IMG/VR virus record: IMGVR_UViG_3300032287_001444
Location: 1 to 32,099 of that record
Reading direction: 5' to 3' (one strand)
DNA length: 32,099 bases
Source: a virus
A program made the position numbers and the translations under genes. Under the pieces are notes generated by a model. It was not told the DNA's origin, did no database searches, and saw only the letters and a program-made list of their open reading frames with translations. Positions within the stretch are counted from its first letter, which is position 1. Each line of letters begins with the position of its first letter. Of the stretch, positions 14,576 through 21,844 are shown piece by piece.

Positions 14576-15082
14576 TTATTTTGCCCAGGGCGGTTTGGCG
14601 CTAGTCGCAGCCGGTGCGGCGGCAGCCTTGGCAGCAGACAGCGCAGGAAGCCCACCGCCAGCCAGAGCGCGATAACCGCCGACTTCGTTGCGGGCTTGGC
14701 TATAGCCGCGCGCCACATCATCCGGCGACGGATGCTTAATCTTCACCTTGATCTGCAACTGGCCACCAACAAGCTGGTCGCTATCTTCAACGCGAGGCAG
14801 GCCGATGGCGCGCATAATCTCGCCAAGCTGCTGGCGGCCAATTTCTTCGGCCTTGGCCGATTGGTTGCGGATGTTGATCGCCGCAAAGATGACCCGGCCC
14901 TGATGTGTCGGCCCGGTGATGTCGAGACGCAAATCAATTTTCGTGCCGGTGCCGGATTTAGTCTGTCCGACTTCCGCCTTGGCGATCATGGCCGAATAAA
15001 GCCCTTCCGGCAGCAATTCATATTCGCCACTATTGCCGGTGGGCAGATCGTCGGCGTTAAAACTTTCTCCAAGGTTAGCCAT
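14576..15082 (-). CDS. DUF669 family protein, likely ssDNA-binding (168 aa)
   Basis: This 168-residue protein begins MANLGESFNADDLP and has LPEGLYSAMIAKAEVGQTKSGTGTKIDLRLDITGPTHQGRVIFAAINIRNQSAKAEEIGRQQLGEIMRAIGL. That is the characteristic DUF669 core, an OB-like beta fold. It ends in a flexible Ala-rich tail and PPWAK. DUF669 genes regularly accompany Sak/Erf-type recombinases and are thought to bind single-stranded DNA. AAGGA precedes the start. It fits the recombination operon around it. Confidence 0.85.
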   Translation of the reverse strand: MANLGESFNADDLPTGNSGEYELLPEGLYSAMIAKAEVGQTKSGTGTKIDLRLDITGPTHQGRVIFAAINIRNQSAKAEEIGRQQLGEIMRAIGLPRVEDSDQLVGGQLQIKVKIKHPSPDDVARGYSQARNEVGGYRALAGGGLPALSAAKAAAAPAATSAKPPWAK

Positions 15083-15084
15083 TG

Positions 15085-15468
15085 TTAGATTTCCTTCTTG
15101 CTGATGTTGAATGTCGGGCGACCGGGTGTGGATGTGATGGCATCCAACAGCGGTTCAGTGATGGTTGCAGCAGCAGCTTTCCATGCCGTCGCGTTGATTT
15201 CCGGCTTCCAGCGGAAAAGGCTGGGCAGATGATCGGCAAGGCCATGCTCTGCCGCCAGCGATTGCAGCTTGTCGGAATCAATCTTGCGATTGATGCGGCC
15301 AACAATCTTCACCGCATAGCCATCACGGTCATAATTGCTGGTGCCGTCAAGATTGGCCGGCAAAGCCAACTCAAACGCCATTGCATCTTCCAGATCACGG
15401 CGCGTCTTAATGGCGGCTTCCTCCACCGCCTTGGCGTTTAGCCATTGCTGATAAATTGGCACGGTCAT
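15085..15468 (-). CDS. conserved phage protein of recombination operon (127 aa)
   Basis: This 127-residue protein reads MTVPIYQQWLNAKAVEEAAIKTRRDLEDAMAFELALPANLDGTSNYDRDGYAVKIVGRINRKIDSDKLQSLAAEHGL. It is a helix-rich N-terminus with a short beta segment, a pattern found beside DUF669 and Sak4 genes in other phages but without a known function. It starts on an ATGA overlap with the small membrane protein gene before it and has GGAAGG upstream. It may be a partner of the ssDNA-binding or ATPase protein. Confidence 0.75.
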   Translation of the reverse strand: MTVPIYQQWLNAKAVEEAAIKTRRDLEDAMAFELALPANLDGTSNYDRDGYAVKIVGRINRKIDSDKLQSLAAEHGLADHLPSLFRWKPEINATAWKAAAATITEPLLDAITSTPGRPTFNISKKEI

Positions 15469-15632
15469 TGCATACCTTCCATTGCAAGGACGTAGGCGGT
15501 CACGCTAAACAGCAAACAGGCAAATATGCTGCCCCAAGCTGCATTGACGTGCCGATCACGAATGTTGCCATTGATCACCGGCAAAGCGCCGATGGCGAAT
15601 ATTGCTTGTGCGATAGCGAGGGCGATCAGCAT
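15465..15632 (-). CDS. small membrane protein (55 aa) inside recombination operon
   Basis: This frame runs from ATG at 15632, with GGAG eight bases upstream, to a TGA that overlaps the next start by ATGA. It encodes MLIALAIAQAIFAIGALPVI, a polar loop (NGNIRDRHVNAAWG) and a second hydrophobic segment SIFACLLFSVTAYVLAMEGMQ, so two membrane helices are predicted. It also overlaps the previous gene by seven bases. Overlaps on both sides strongly support translation. A membrane protein inside a recombination operon is unexpected. Function unknown. Confidence 0.65.
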   Translation of the reverse strand: MLIALAIAQAIFAIGALPVINGNIRDRHVNAAWGSIFACLLFSVTAYVLAMEGMQ

Positions 15633-15874
15633 TTGCGTTGCTCCAACATGGCATCAGCAATCTCATAGACCGCACGGGGGATGCGCTTAAGAACTTCTTC
15701 CCAAGTTTCTGGATCATCTTTATCGCCTGGGTCTGCGATAAAGCCAATCAACGCCATGCCCGCAAACCAATCGCGTTTTGTTAAACCCACGTCCTCATGT
15801 GTAAACACACAGCCAAGACGTTCGGCGCTTTCTGGTGAAACAGGAAACGCCGGCCCGAAATTATCAATGCTCAT
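15626..15874 (-). CDS. hypothetical protein with GLTKRDWFAGMAL motif (82 aa)
   Basis: This 82-residue acidic protein contains GLTKRDWFAGMALIGFIADPG. The G.(S/T).RDWFAG.AL motif recurs in small phage proteins of unknown function. It overlaps the upstream ATPase gene by ATGA and the downstream membrane protein gene by seven bases, so it lies inside one coupled operon. No enzymatic motif is visible. Confidence 0.75.
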   Translation of the reverse strand: MSIDNFGPAFPVSPESAERLGCVFTHEDVGLTKRDWFAGMALIGFIADPGDKDDPETWEEVLKRIPRAVYEIADAMLEQRKC

Positions 15875-16548
15875 GACGCACTCCCAATTTTAGCAATGAT
15901 CGCGCCCAAGTCTGGCGCTTCCCACTGGGCCAGCTTGCCGGAACGATCCTTAGCCTGCCAAAGCCCATCGCTGTCGGTAAGCAGCGCACGGTGGGCGTTG
16001 CCATCGGCATCGCGTTCAACACGCAGCGCCATGACGAGATCGAAGAAATAAGGCAAACCTTGCGTTAGGCTCTTGCCCGGCATGGAGGCATTGTAGAGAA
16101 TGCGCCCCATCTCATCCTGAGATTTTTCCAGCTTGGCAGACATATAGACATGCTTGCCGGGCAGATCACGGAAGGCGCGAATGAGTTCGTTCATCTTTGT
16201 GCTGAGTTCACCGTATGCCGCGCGGCCATCTTTGTTGGCTTTGAGTTCAGCGTTCAGCACCACTTCGGCGACTTCGGAAAGGCTGTCGATAGCCACCGAC
16301 TGAAAGCCTTTGGCTTCCTCGCTGCCGGTAAGCCACGCATAGGCATCGTGCAGATCGGCAAGGCTTTTGACTTCGATATAAGGCACATCTGCACCCGCAA
16401 TAGAAAGCAAGCCGCCTTCTGCACTGATTGCCACGACATTGGGCAAGGTCGAAATCAGGCTAGTTTTGCCAGCGCCTGCCTGGCCATATACGCACAGCTT
16501 AACACCATTAACGGATAGACCGCCTGTTCTCTTTAGGTTGATAGCCAT
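15871..16548 (-). CDS. Sak4-like/AAA_24 RecA-fold ATPase (225 aa)
   Basis: This 225-residue protein carries a Walker A at GQAGAGKT (residues 22-29) and a Walker B-like hydrophobic strand ending D88-S89 (SVAIDSLSEV). It then has KHVYMSAKLEKSQDEMGR, typical of the phage AAA_24/Sak4 family. These are short RecA-fold proteins that pair single-stranded DNA with the help of an SSB. It is the first gene of the minus-strand operon, with GGAG upstream, and is followed by DUF669, nuclease and helicase genes, the usual partners. Confidence 0.85.
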   Translation of the reverse strand: MAINLKRTGGLSVNGVKLCVYGQAGAGKTSLISTLPNVVAISAEGGLLSIAGADVPYIEVKSLADLHDAYAWLTGSEEAKGFQSVAIDSLSEVAEVVLNAELKANKDGRAAYGELSTKMNELIRAFRDLPGKHVYMSAKLEKSQDEMGRILYNASMPGKSLTQGLPYFFDLVMALRVERDADGNAHRALLTDSDGLWQAKDRSGKLAQWEAPDLGAIIAKIGSAS

Positions 16549-16664
16549 TGTCTTTCTCCAACACCGCAGTCGGCTAATCCGGTCGCGGTGTGATTGAGGG
16601 CTTTACAGGGCTTCGCGGCGGCTGTAAAGCGGAAAAATGCAGAAACGGAACGGAGCCGCAAAAA
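16549..16664. promoter_or_regulatory. divergent control region of the recombination and early operons
   Basis: These 116 bases separate the Sak4-like gene (minus) from a small HTH gene (plus). They hold two inverted repeats, each spanning 31 bases: ACACCGC-N17-GCGGTGT (16561-16591) and GCTTTACAG-N13-CTGTAAAGC (16600-16630). The first would form a hairpin in the leader RNA of the minus operon. The second is the candidate promoter/operator listed separately. Confidence 0.55.
16600..16630. promoter_or_regulatory. symmetric promoter/operator GCTTTACAG-N13-CTGTAAAGC
   Basis: The perfect 9-bp inverted repeat places TTTACA-N17-TAAAGC on both strands, so the same symmetry gives a -35-like and a weak -10-like box in each direction. 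It could be a bidirectional promoter covered by a dimeric repressor, most simply the HTH protein encoded at 16665. Confidence 0.5.
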
Positions 16665-16838
16665 ATGCTAACGCTTGATGAAATCAGGGCCGGGCTTAAG
16701 GATCGCCAGCCTGGCAAGGTCGCCGCTGCGGTGGGCGTCCATCCGACAACGATCAGCGCAATCCGTGAAGGCCGGCGTTCGCCGCGTTATGAAGTGGCGA
16801 AGGCCTTGTCAGATTATTTGATGGGGAGGGTGGTCTAA
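16665..16838 (+). CDS. small helix-turn-helix regulator (57 aa)
   Basis: The start at 16665 follows CGGAG; the frame is open further upstream but would run through the inverted repeat. The 57 residues (MLTLDEIRAGLKDRQPGKVAAAVGVHPTTISAIREGRRSPRYEVAKALSDYLMGRVV) are almost entirely one HTH domain with recognition helix HPTTISAIREG. It is a Cro-like repressor candidate for the divergent promoters immediately upstream. Confidence 0.75.
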   Translation: MLTLDEIRAGLKDRQPGKVAAAVGVHPTTISAIREGRRSPRYEVAKALSDYLMGRVV

Positions 16839-16858
16839 AATTATTTTTCCACCCCCTG

Positions 16859-16887
16859 TTGACGCGGGCAAAATGTCCGTCTATAAA
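16859..16887 (+). promoter_or_regulatory. strong sigma70-type promoter TTGACG-N17-TATAAA
   Basis: The -35 TTGACG (16859-16864) and -10 TATAAA (16882-16887) are separated by the ideal 17 bases. An A+T-rich stretch (AAAATTATTTTT) lies upstream like an UP element. Transcription should start near 16894, leading into the 92-residue early gene at 16937. This is the best-looking promoter in the window. Confidence 0.8.
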
Positions 16888-16936
16888 CAACACATGGCAA
16901 CGGGCAATTACGCCCATCCCCAGAAAGGAGCTTGTC

Positions 16937-17215
16937 ATGCACTACTCTCTCGCTTCCGCGCTCACTGAAGCCACTCCGATGGCTTGCGCTGCTTTGCTTG
17001 CTCAAGGCATCACCCACATTGTTTGCGTGGAAACGCGCACTGGCGCTTGGACGCTGCTTCACGCTGATAGCGTGAGCCATGCTCACAATCTTGCCCGCGC
17101 ATGGGTGGATAACATGGAGGCGCGTGGCGCTTCTGTTCGGCGGATTTACAAGGAAGGGCCGCACACAAAGCCGTGCTTCACGGTTTATGAGCAATTTGGC
17201 ATGGAGGAAGCATGA
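16937..17215 (+). CDS. strongly expressed early protein of unknown function (92 aa)
   Basis: The ATG at 16937 has AAAGGAG six bases upstream. The 92 residues (MHYSLASALTEATPMACAALLAQGITHIVCVETRTGAWTLLHADSVSHAHNLARAWVDNMEARGASVRRIYKEG...) look like a small alpha/beta protein with a central VCVETRTGAW strand pair. The first codons use CTC, TCC, GCT and CAC more than neighbouring genes do, in a style seen in highly expressed genes. With the strong promoter, this suggests abundant early expression. No family is recognised. It could be a host-takeover or anti-defence protein. Confidence 0.7.
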   Translation: MHYSLASALTEATPMACAALLAQGITHIVCVETRTGAWTLLHADSVSHAHNLARAWVDNMEARGASVRRIYKEGPHTKPCFTVYEQFGMEEA

Positions 17216-17412
17216 CTCCCGATGCACTACGCGCAGCACCGGCAGCCCTTGGCCTATCTGGCCGGGGGCTTGCCCGCGCTCTTAACGTGAATGAGAAAAC
17301 GTGGCGACGATGGGTGGCGGGACAAGTTCCGATCCCTCGCAGCGTTGCATTAGCGGTGCAAGCCATGCTTGATGGCTGGCAACCGAAACCAGAGGCGATG
17401 AACAATGGCTGA
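17212..17412 (+). CDS. helix-turn-helix protein (66 aa)
   Basis: This 66-residue protein has LGLSGRGLARALNVNEKTWRRWVAGQVPIPRSVALAVQAML, a standard HTH with recognition helix near NEKTWRRWVAG. The start overlaps the early gene stop by ATGA and the end overlaps the primase-helicase gene by eight bases. It is therefore translated along with the replication gene and may control it or bind the origin. Confidence 0.75.
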   Translation: MTPDALRAAPAALGLSGRGLARALNVNEKTWRRWVAGQVPIPRSVALAVQAMLDGWQPKPEAMNNG

Positions 17413-19447
17413 TCTAACCAACATTTTCGGCGGCGCATGGTCACCGCCAGCAGCGCCGCAGTATGATCCACCAGAGGCGCAACTAGCCGCCGCGATGGAG
17501 CGGGCGGGCATAACCCCGCCGTCACATATCCAGCTTGATGGCAAACTGCACCGTTTCAACGGCAAAACCAAAGGCAAGCCCGGCCATGATGTGCCATCGT
17601 GGTATTGCGCTTTTGGCGATGGAGTTCCGGCTGGGCGGTTTGGTGATTGGCGTCTAGGTGTTGAAATTACATGGCGCGCCGATGTGGGCCGGACTTTAAC
17701 GCCAGCAGAAGAGGCGATCAATGCGCGGCGTTTGGCGGAAGCGAGGAAGGTGCGAGAGGCTGAATTGCAACGCCAGCGTGAGGTTGCATCAAACACGGTA
17801 GAAGATATTTGGTCGAAAGGAATGCTGGCAGAGTCGTGGCATCCATACCTTGAGCGCAAGGGCATTGCTGGTCACGGTTTGCGTGTTACAGGCGACGGTC
17901 GCTTAATGGCACCAATCTTTACGGCAGATGGCAATCTATCCAGCTTGCAATATATTCAAAACGAAGGCGAAAAACGGTTTCACCCTAGCGGCCAAACAAG
18001 CGGTTGCTTTTGGATGGTCGGCACAATGGATGAGCCTGGGCCATTGTTTATTGCCGAAGGCTTTGCAACTGCCGCAACCATCTTGGAATCGACCAATCGG
18101 CCATGTGCCATTGCCTACAGCGCCCACAATTTGCCAAGCGTAACAGGCGCATTGCGTGATCGTTATGGGAGCGGGCAAGAGATCATTGTTGTGGCAGACA
18201 ATGACAAGTCTGGCGTCGGCATGGCGTATGCAACGCAAGCTGTCGCGAAGCATGGAGGCCGCGTGGTGATGCCTCCGCAGGAAGGCCAAGATGCCAACGA
18301 CTACCGGGCGGCTGGTGGTGATCTTAAGGCATTGCTCTTGCCGACCAGTGGCACGGAGGCCATGCGGCGGCTAGAAGTGCAGTTTGGCGATGAACTGCCA
18401 GCCGAATATGAACCGCCAGACGAACTGGTCGAAGATGTGATGGTGCGCGGCAAATCCACCGTGATCTATGGGGACAGCAACAGCGGCAAGACGTTTTTTG
18501 CGCTTGGCCTAGCCGCTGCCATTGCCGAAGGACGCGAAGCATATGGCAAACGCACCGATCCCGGTATCGTTGTGTATCTGGCGTGTGAAGCGCCTGGCAG
18601 CATCAAAGCCCGGCTAAAGGCCATTGCCAAATTTCAGAACGTCTCGCTTAAGCGCATTGCCGTTGTGCCAGTGCCGCTCAATTTTTATACCGGCGATGCA
18701 GACGCGGCTGCCGTTATTGCTGCGATCCGAGAGATTGAGGCTATCAAAGGCCAAGCGGTTAAACTGGTGATCGGCGACACCTTGGCCCGTATGTCATCCG
18801 GTGCAAATGAAAACAGCGGCGAAGATATGGGGCCGGTCATGGATCGGTTTGAGGAAATTTGCCGCGCGACTGGTGCAGCTATGCTGATCATTCACCACAA
18901 CGGCAAAGACGCAGCCAGAGGCGCGCGCGGCTGGTCGGGCATCCGCGCCCATATCGACACTGAGATTGAGGTGGTGGAAAAAGACGGCCAGCGCAGTGCG
19001 ACCATCACGAAGCAACGCGAGTTGGCTTCTAAGGGTGAGATCATTTATTTTAAGCTGGAAATAGTGGAGATGGGCGAAACCAAATTCGGCAAGCCCGCCA
19101 CCACATGCGTTGCGGTTCTGGATGAGGCCGCCACCGAAAACGAACCATCCAAAAAGCCTAGCAAGCATGACGAAACAGTCAGGCTGTGGGAGGCTGCATG
19201 GTGGGACGGTGGCGCGGAAGTAGAAGGCAGCTATCCTTATATCAGCCGCAGTTTCATGCGGACATATCTGGTAGAAAAGCGCCGCTATGCTGACAAGACC
19301 GTTCGCAACAAACTAGACCCAAGTCGTGATGATGGCATGGTGATGCCGATGGTCAACGCCGGCATTTTGCAGGCACACCAACATGGCTGGCAGATCGTCT
19401 GCCCGGTCAAATCTAGCGCGCTTTTGGCGATCAAAAAGGCCAAGTGA
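17405..19447 (+). CDS. TOPRIM primase-helicase / RepA-like replication protein (680 aa)
   Basis: Residues 61-96 have the WYCAFGDGVPAGRFGDWRLG.E.TWRA signature of phage and mobile-element TOPRIM proteins. The TOPRIM core is LFIAEGFATAATI (E218) and VVADNDKSG (D265, D267), followed by DANDY. A second half is a RecA-like ATPase: GDSNSGKT (356-363), VIGDTLARM (D458) and IIHHNGKDAARGARG (near 495-510), as in hexameric RepA/DnaB-like helicases. It is probably the replication initiator-primase. No zinc-finger primase motif is evident at the N-terminus. The repeat cluster lies just downstream. Confidence 0.85.
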   Translation: MADLTNIFGGAWSPPAAPQYDPPEAQLAAAMERAGITPPSHIQLDGKLHRFNGKTKGKPGHDVPSWYCAFGDGVPAGRFGDWRLGVEITWRADVGRTLTPAEEAINARRLAEARKVREAELQRQREVASNTVEDIWSKGMLAESWHPYLERKGIAGHGLRVTGDGRLMAPIFTADGNLSSLQYIQNEGEKRFHPSGQTSGCFWMVGTMDEPGPLFIAEGFATAATILESTNRPCAIAYSAHNLPSVTGALRDRYGSGQEIIVVADNDKSGVGMAYATQAVAKHGGRVVMPPQEGQDANDYRAAGGDLKALLLPTSGTEAMRRLEVQFGDELPAEYEPPDELVEDVMVRGKSTVIYGDSNSGKTFFALGLAAAIAEGREAYGKRTDPGIVVYLACEAPGSIKARLKAIAKFQNVSLKRIAVVPVPLNFYTGDADAAAVIAAIREIEAIKGQAVKLVIGDTLARMSSGANENSGEDMGPVMDRFEEICRATGAAMLIIHHNGKDAARGARGWSGIRAHIDTEIEVVEKDGQRSATITKQRELASKGEIIYFKLEIVEMGETKFGKPATTCVAVLDEAATENEPSKKPSKHDETVRLWEAAWWDGGAEVEGSYPYISRSFMRTYLVEKRRYADKTVRNKLDPSRDDGMVMPMVNAGILQAHQHGWQIVCPVKSSALLAIKKAK

Positions 19448-19448
19448 C

Positions 19449-19709
19449 ATGGACATGAGTTATAGCGACAGCTTGGATGATGGCGTTTGGATTGAGGAGT
19501 TAAGTTGCTTTCTATGCCGCATGGAAATTGACATGATAGCAAAAGTGGTGCGGTTTAGTCTGGCTTGGATGAATGCGGCAGACAGACGCGGGGCAATTGC
19601 TATCGCCAAAAAACACCTGCCAGACGTAAAAATTATTGTGATTGTTGCGCCGCGAAAAGCACTTTATGAATTGCGATTTGAGCATGGCGAATGGCTGAAA
19701 TATGCATAA
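19449..19709 (+). CDS. hypothetical protein (86 aa)
   Basis: The start at 19449 follows the primase-helicase stop by one base; no clear ribosome site is seen, so translation may be coupled. The 86 residues begin acidic (MDMSYSDSLDDGVWIEEL), contain a CFLC pair, and end with a beta-like segment VKIIVIVAPRKALYELRFEHGEWLKYA. No family is recognised. It ends just before the repeat cluster. Confidence 0.55.
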   Translation: MDMSYSDSLDDGVWIEELSCFLCRMEIDMIAKVVRFSLAWMNAADRRGAIAIAKKHLPDVKIIVIVAPRKALYELRFEHGEWLKYA

Positions 19710-19856
19710 AAGAACCATGCCCCTAATGCCCCTTTTTGCCCCTAGGGGCATCAGGGGCAAAAGCGGAAAAAAGGCCGAAATTATGCCCCTCCCTGCCCCT
19801 GCACCCTATAGGGCAGGGGCATAGGGGCATCGGCATTCAGACAGGGAAGGTGAGCA
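19710..19856. repeat. iteron-like cluster of nine WTGCCCCT repeats (candidate replication origin)
   Basis: The 7-mer TGCCCCT occurs five times on + (19718, 19727, 19737, 19784, 19794) and four times on minus (19744, 19753, 19815, 19823) within 112 bases. They make two large cruciforms. One is TTTTGCCCCT (19734-19743) with AGGGGCAAAA (19753-19762). The other nests TGCCCCT around CCCTATAGGG near 19794-19821. An A-rich stretch lies between them. The region is non-coding and next to the primase-helicase gene, as origins often are. A transcription terminator or repressor-site array is the alternative. Confidence 0.6.
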
Positions 19857-20033
19857 ATGTTTGAGATTGGTTTAAAGGTTGTGGTGCTAGACGCTTCCAA
19901 CCTGCCTTGCAAAGCTGGCGATGCTGGCGTGGTTGTGGAAGTCAGGCAAAGCGCACGGGACTTTCCCATTGGCGTGATGCTGGGCGATCATGTCGAATGG
20001 TTTCGGGAAAATGAGTTGAAGGTGGTGGCATGA
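19857..20033 (+). CDS. small beta-rich protein (58 aa), SH3/KOW-like
   Basis: This frame begins at ATG 19857 with AAGGTGA upstream and ends at 20033, overlapping the next start by ATGA. It encodes MFEIGLKVVVLDASNLPCKAG, GDAGVVVEVRQSARDFPIGVMLGDHVEWFRENELKVVA. The pattern G..V.V.D........G..G.V......G..V......EWF...EL..V is that of small SH3-like barrels. The function is unknown. Ribosome site and overlap support it as a real gene. Confidence 0.65.
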   Translation: MFEIGLKVVVLDASNLPCKAGDAGVVVEVRQSARDFPIGVMLGDHVEWFRENELKVVA

Positions 20034-20263
20034 CCCGCAACGACCAGATCGGCGGTGATCACTACGCCAGCAAGGCGGTGCAGCCTTGGGATGCGATGGA
20101 GGCGTGGATGCCGCGTGAAGCGTTCATTGGCTATCTGTGGGGCAACGTGATCAAATACATGGCGCGGTGGAAGGACAAAGGCGGCTTGCAAGACTTGGAC
20201 AAAGCGGCGCACTATCTGGCCAAGATGCGCGAGGTGGTTGCGGAAAGCGGCCAGAAGGCTTAA
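20030..20263 (+). CDS. DUF3310 (SaV-like) protein (77 aa)
   Basis: This 77-residue protein reads DQIGGDHYASKAVQPWDAMEAWMPREAFIGYLWGNVIKYMARWKDKGGLQDLDKAAHYLAKM. It matches the DUF3310/SaV family (HY....QPWD...F..GN.IKY..R...K....DL.KA..YL), also present in T7 gp1.7-type nucleotide kinases. The family may act in nucleotide metabolism, but short members have not been assigned a firm role. It overlaps the small SH3-like gene by ATGA. Confidence 0.85.
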   Translation: MTRNDQIGGDHYASKAVQPWDAMEAWMPREAFIGYLWGNVIKYMARWKDKGGLQDLDKAAHYLAKMREVVAESGQKA

Positions 20264-20272
20264 TTTGAGCGG

Positions 20273-20596
20273 ATGCAGCCCGTAATTAAAACTGAGCAAA
20301 AACGCAAAGTGGGTGATGGCACTCCCGGCCCTGGCCGCCCGAAAGGGTTGCAGAACAAAACGACTGTCACGATCCGCGAGGCGATCCTAAAGGCGTTCGA
20401 CAAGGCTGGTGGTGCGGATTATCTGGCGCGCATGGCAGACGAACAGCCAGTTGCGTTCATGGCGTTGTTGTCTAAGGTGCTGCCAACGCAAATCAATCTT
20501 GGCACCAAAGCCGATGGCATCAAGATTGTGATCGAGCGGGCAGCACCGGCCAACGGTGACGATGCTAAAGTGATTGACATAAAGCCGAATGCATGA
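20273..20596 (+). CDS. terminase small subunit-like protein (107 aa)
   Basis: This 107-residue protein has PGPGRPKGLQNKTTVTIREAILKAFDKAGGADYLARMADEQPVAFMALLSKVLPTQI. That is the usual sequence of short phage small-terminase or DUF5681-like proteins: a basic PGRPKG start and a helical core. It lies immediately before, and overlaps, the large terminase gene, as small terminase normally does. It would recognise the packaging site on the DNA. Confidence 0.75.
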   Translation: MQPVIKTEQKRKVGDGTPGPGRPKGLQNKTTVTIREAILKAFDKAGGADYLARMADEQPVAFMALLSKVLPTQINLGTKADGIKIVIERAAPANGDDAKVIDIKPNA

Positions 20597-21839
20597 GGTG
20601 AAAATCCAGCTAACGGAGCCGCAAGAGGCTTTCGTTTTCAGCAAGGCCCGTCATCCGGCGATGGTGGCGGGCTTTGGCGCTGGCAAGTCTGAGGCCGCCG
20701 TGGTGCGCCTGGCGTTGCTTGCCCTGCAATATCCTCGCATGGACTTTGCGTTTGTCGAACCAACCTTTGACTTGGTGCGGCTGATTGCATGGCCGCGCTT
20801 TGCCGGCATCTTTGAACGCTGGGGAATCGGCTTTGAGCTAAACAAAGGCGACAACATCGGAACGCTGGAAAACGGCAGCCAGATCATTTTCCGTTCAGCA
20901 GACGCACCGGAACGGCTGGTTGGCTTTGAAGTGGCCGACGCGATCATTGACGAAATCGACACGCTTAAGGAAGCCCATGCGTCTGATGTGTGGACAAAGA
21001 TGTTGGGCCGGTGCCGGCAATCAAAGCCTGATGGTGCAGTCAACACGCTGGCTGCCGTGTCAACGCCGGAAGGCTTCAAGTTTGTCTATAAGACTTGGGG
21101 CCGCGATCCGAAGCCCGGTTATGAATTGATCAAAGCGCCGACTAACTCAAATCCATATTTGCCTGCCGGCTATGTCGAACAGTTGCGGGCTGCCTATTCA
21201 TCGGCGCAGCTTTCCGCCTATCTTGATGGGGATTTCGTCAACCTTGTTAGCGGCAGCGTATATTCAGAGTTTGACCGGCAGGAAAACGGCACCTTCGAAA
21301 CGATCCGCGTTTCTGAGCCGCTGCATATCGGCATGGACTTTAACGTGGGCAACATGTCTGCGGTTATCGGCGTGATGCGCCAAGGCAATCCGATGGCGCT
21401 TGATGAGCTAACCGGCGTTCGTGACACGCCAGCCATGATCGACACGATCAAGAGCCGCTACAAAGGCCACGCGATCAACATCTATCCAGACGCCAGCGGC
21501 GGATCGCGCAAGTCGATCAACGCCAGCCTGTCGGACATTGTGCTGTTGCGGAACGCCGGCTTTACGGTGCTGGCCCATGCGTCTAATCCGCCCGTCAAGG
21601 ATCGGGTGCTGGCGCTTAGTCAGATGATTCATAATCAAGGCAAGCGCCGCCTGCTAGTCAATCCAGATCGCTGCCCGTCATTGACTGAGGCGCTAGAACA
21701 GCAAGCCTATGACAGGAACGGCGAACCGGACAAGGCCAACGGGCTTGACCACTTAAACGATGCGCTAGGCTATTTCATATTCTACAAATATGGCATATCA
21801 CGCGGGCCGGTTCGCTTCGCGCAGATCATGGGCGCTTGA
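20589..21839 (+). CDS. terL: terminase large subunit (416 aa)
   Basis: This is the DNA-packaging motor. The ATPase half has Walker A GFGAGKS (28-34) and Walker B AIIDEID with catalytic E122. The nuclease half has GMDFNVG (D250), YPDASGG (D301) and LDHLNDALGY (D387 and D391). The size of 416 residues is usual. It starts eight bases inside the small subunit gene and is followed by the portal gene. Its subfamily, and hence headful versus cos packaging, needs a phylogeny. Confidence 0.95.
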   Translation: MHEVKIQLTEPQEAFVFSKARHPAMVAGFGAGKSEAAVVRLALLALQYPRMDFAFVEPTFDLVRLIAWPRFAGIFERWGIGFELNKGDNIGTLENGSQIIFRSADAPERLVGFEVADAIIDEIDTLKEAHASDVWTKMLGRCRQSKPDGAVNTLAAVSTPEGFKFVYKTWGRDPKPGYELIKAPTNSNPYLPAGYVEQLRAAYSSAQLSAYLDGDFVNLVSGSVYSEFDRQENGTFETIRVSEPLHIGMDFNVGNMSAVIGVMRQGNPMALDELTGVRDTPAMIDTIKSRYKGHAINIYPDASGGSRKSINASLSDIVLLRNAGFTVLAHASNPPVKDRVLALSQMIHNQGKRRLLVNPDRCPSLTEALEQQAYDRNGEPDKANGLDHLNDALGYFIFYKYGISRGPVRFAQIMGA

Positions 21840-21844
21840 TGCCT

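Noticed and set aside
13531-14721. Extended N-terminus of the Cas4/RecB-like nuclease up to 14721
   Set aside because: It would run through the hairpin and the DUF669 gene; GGGAGGAG before 14514 fixes the start there.
14570-15088. Plus-strand frame (172 aa) opposite the DUF669 gene
   Set aside because: It is antisense to a recognised family member with a ribosome site and lacks any motif.
16841-17239. Minus-strand frame (132 aa) across the early promoter
   Set aside because: It lies opposite a strong promoter and its gene, and has no ribosome site or recognisable sequence.
19710-19856. WTGCCCCT cluster considered as a CRISPR array
   Set aside because: The units are only seven bases, in both orientations, with irregular spacing, and no cas genes are present.
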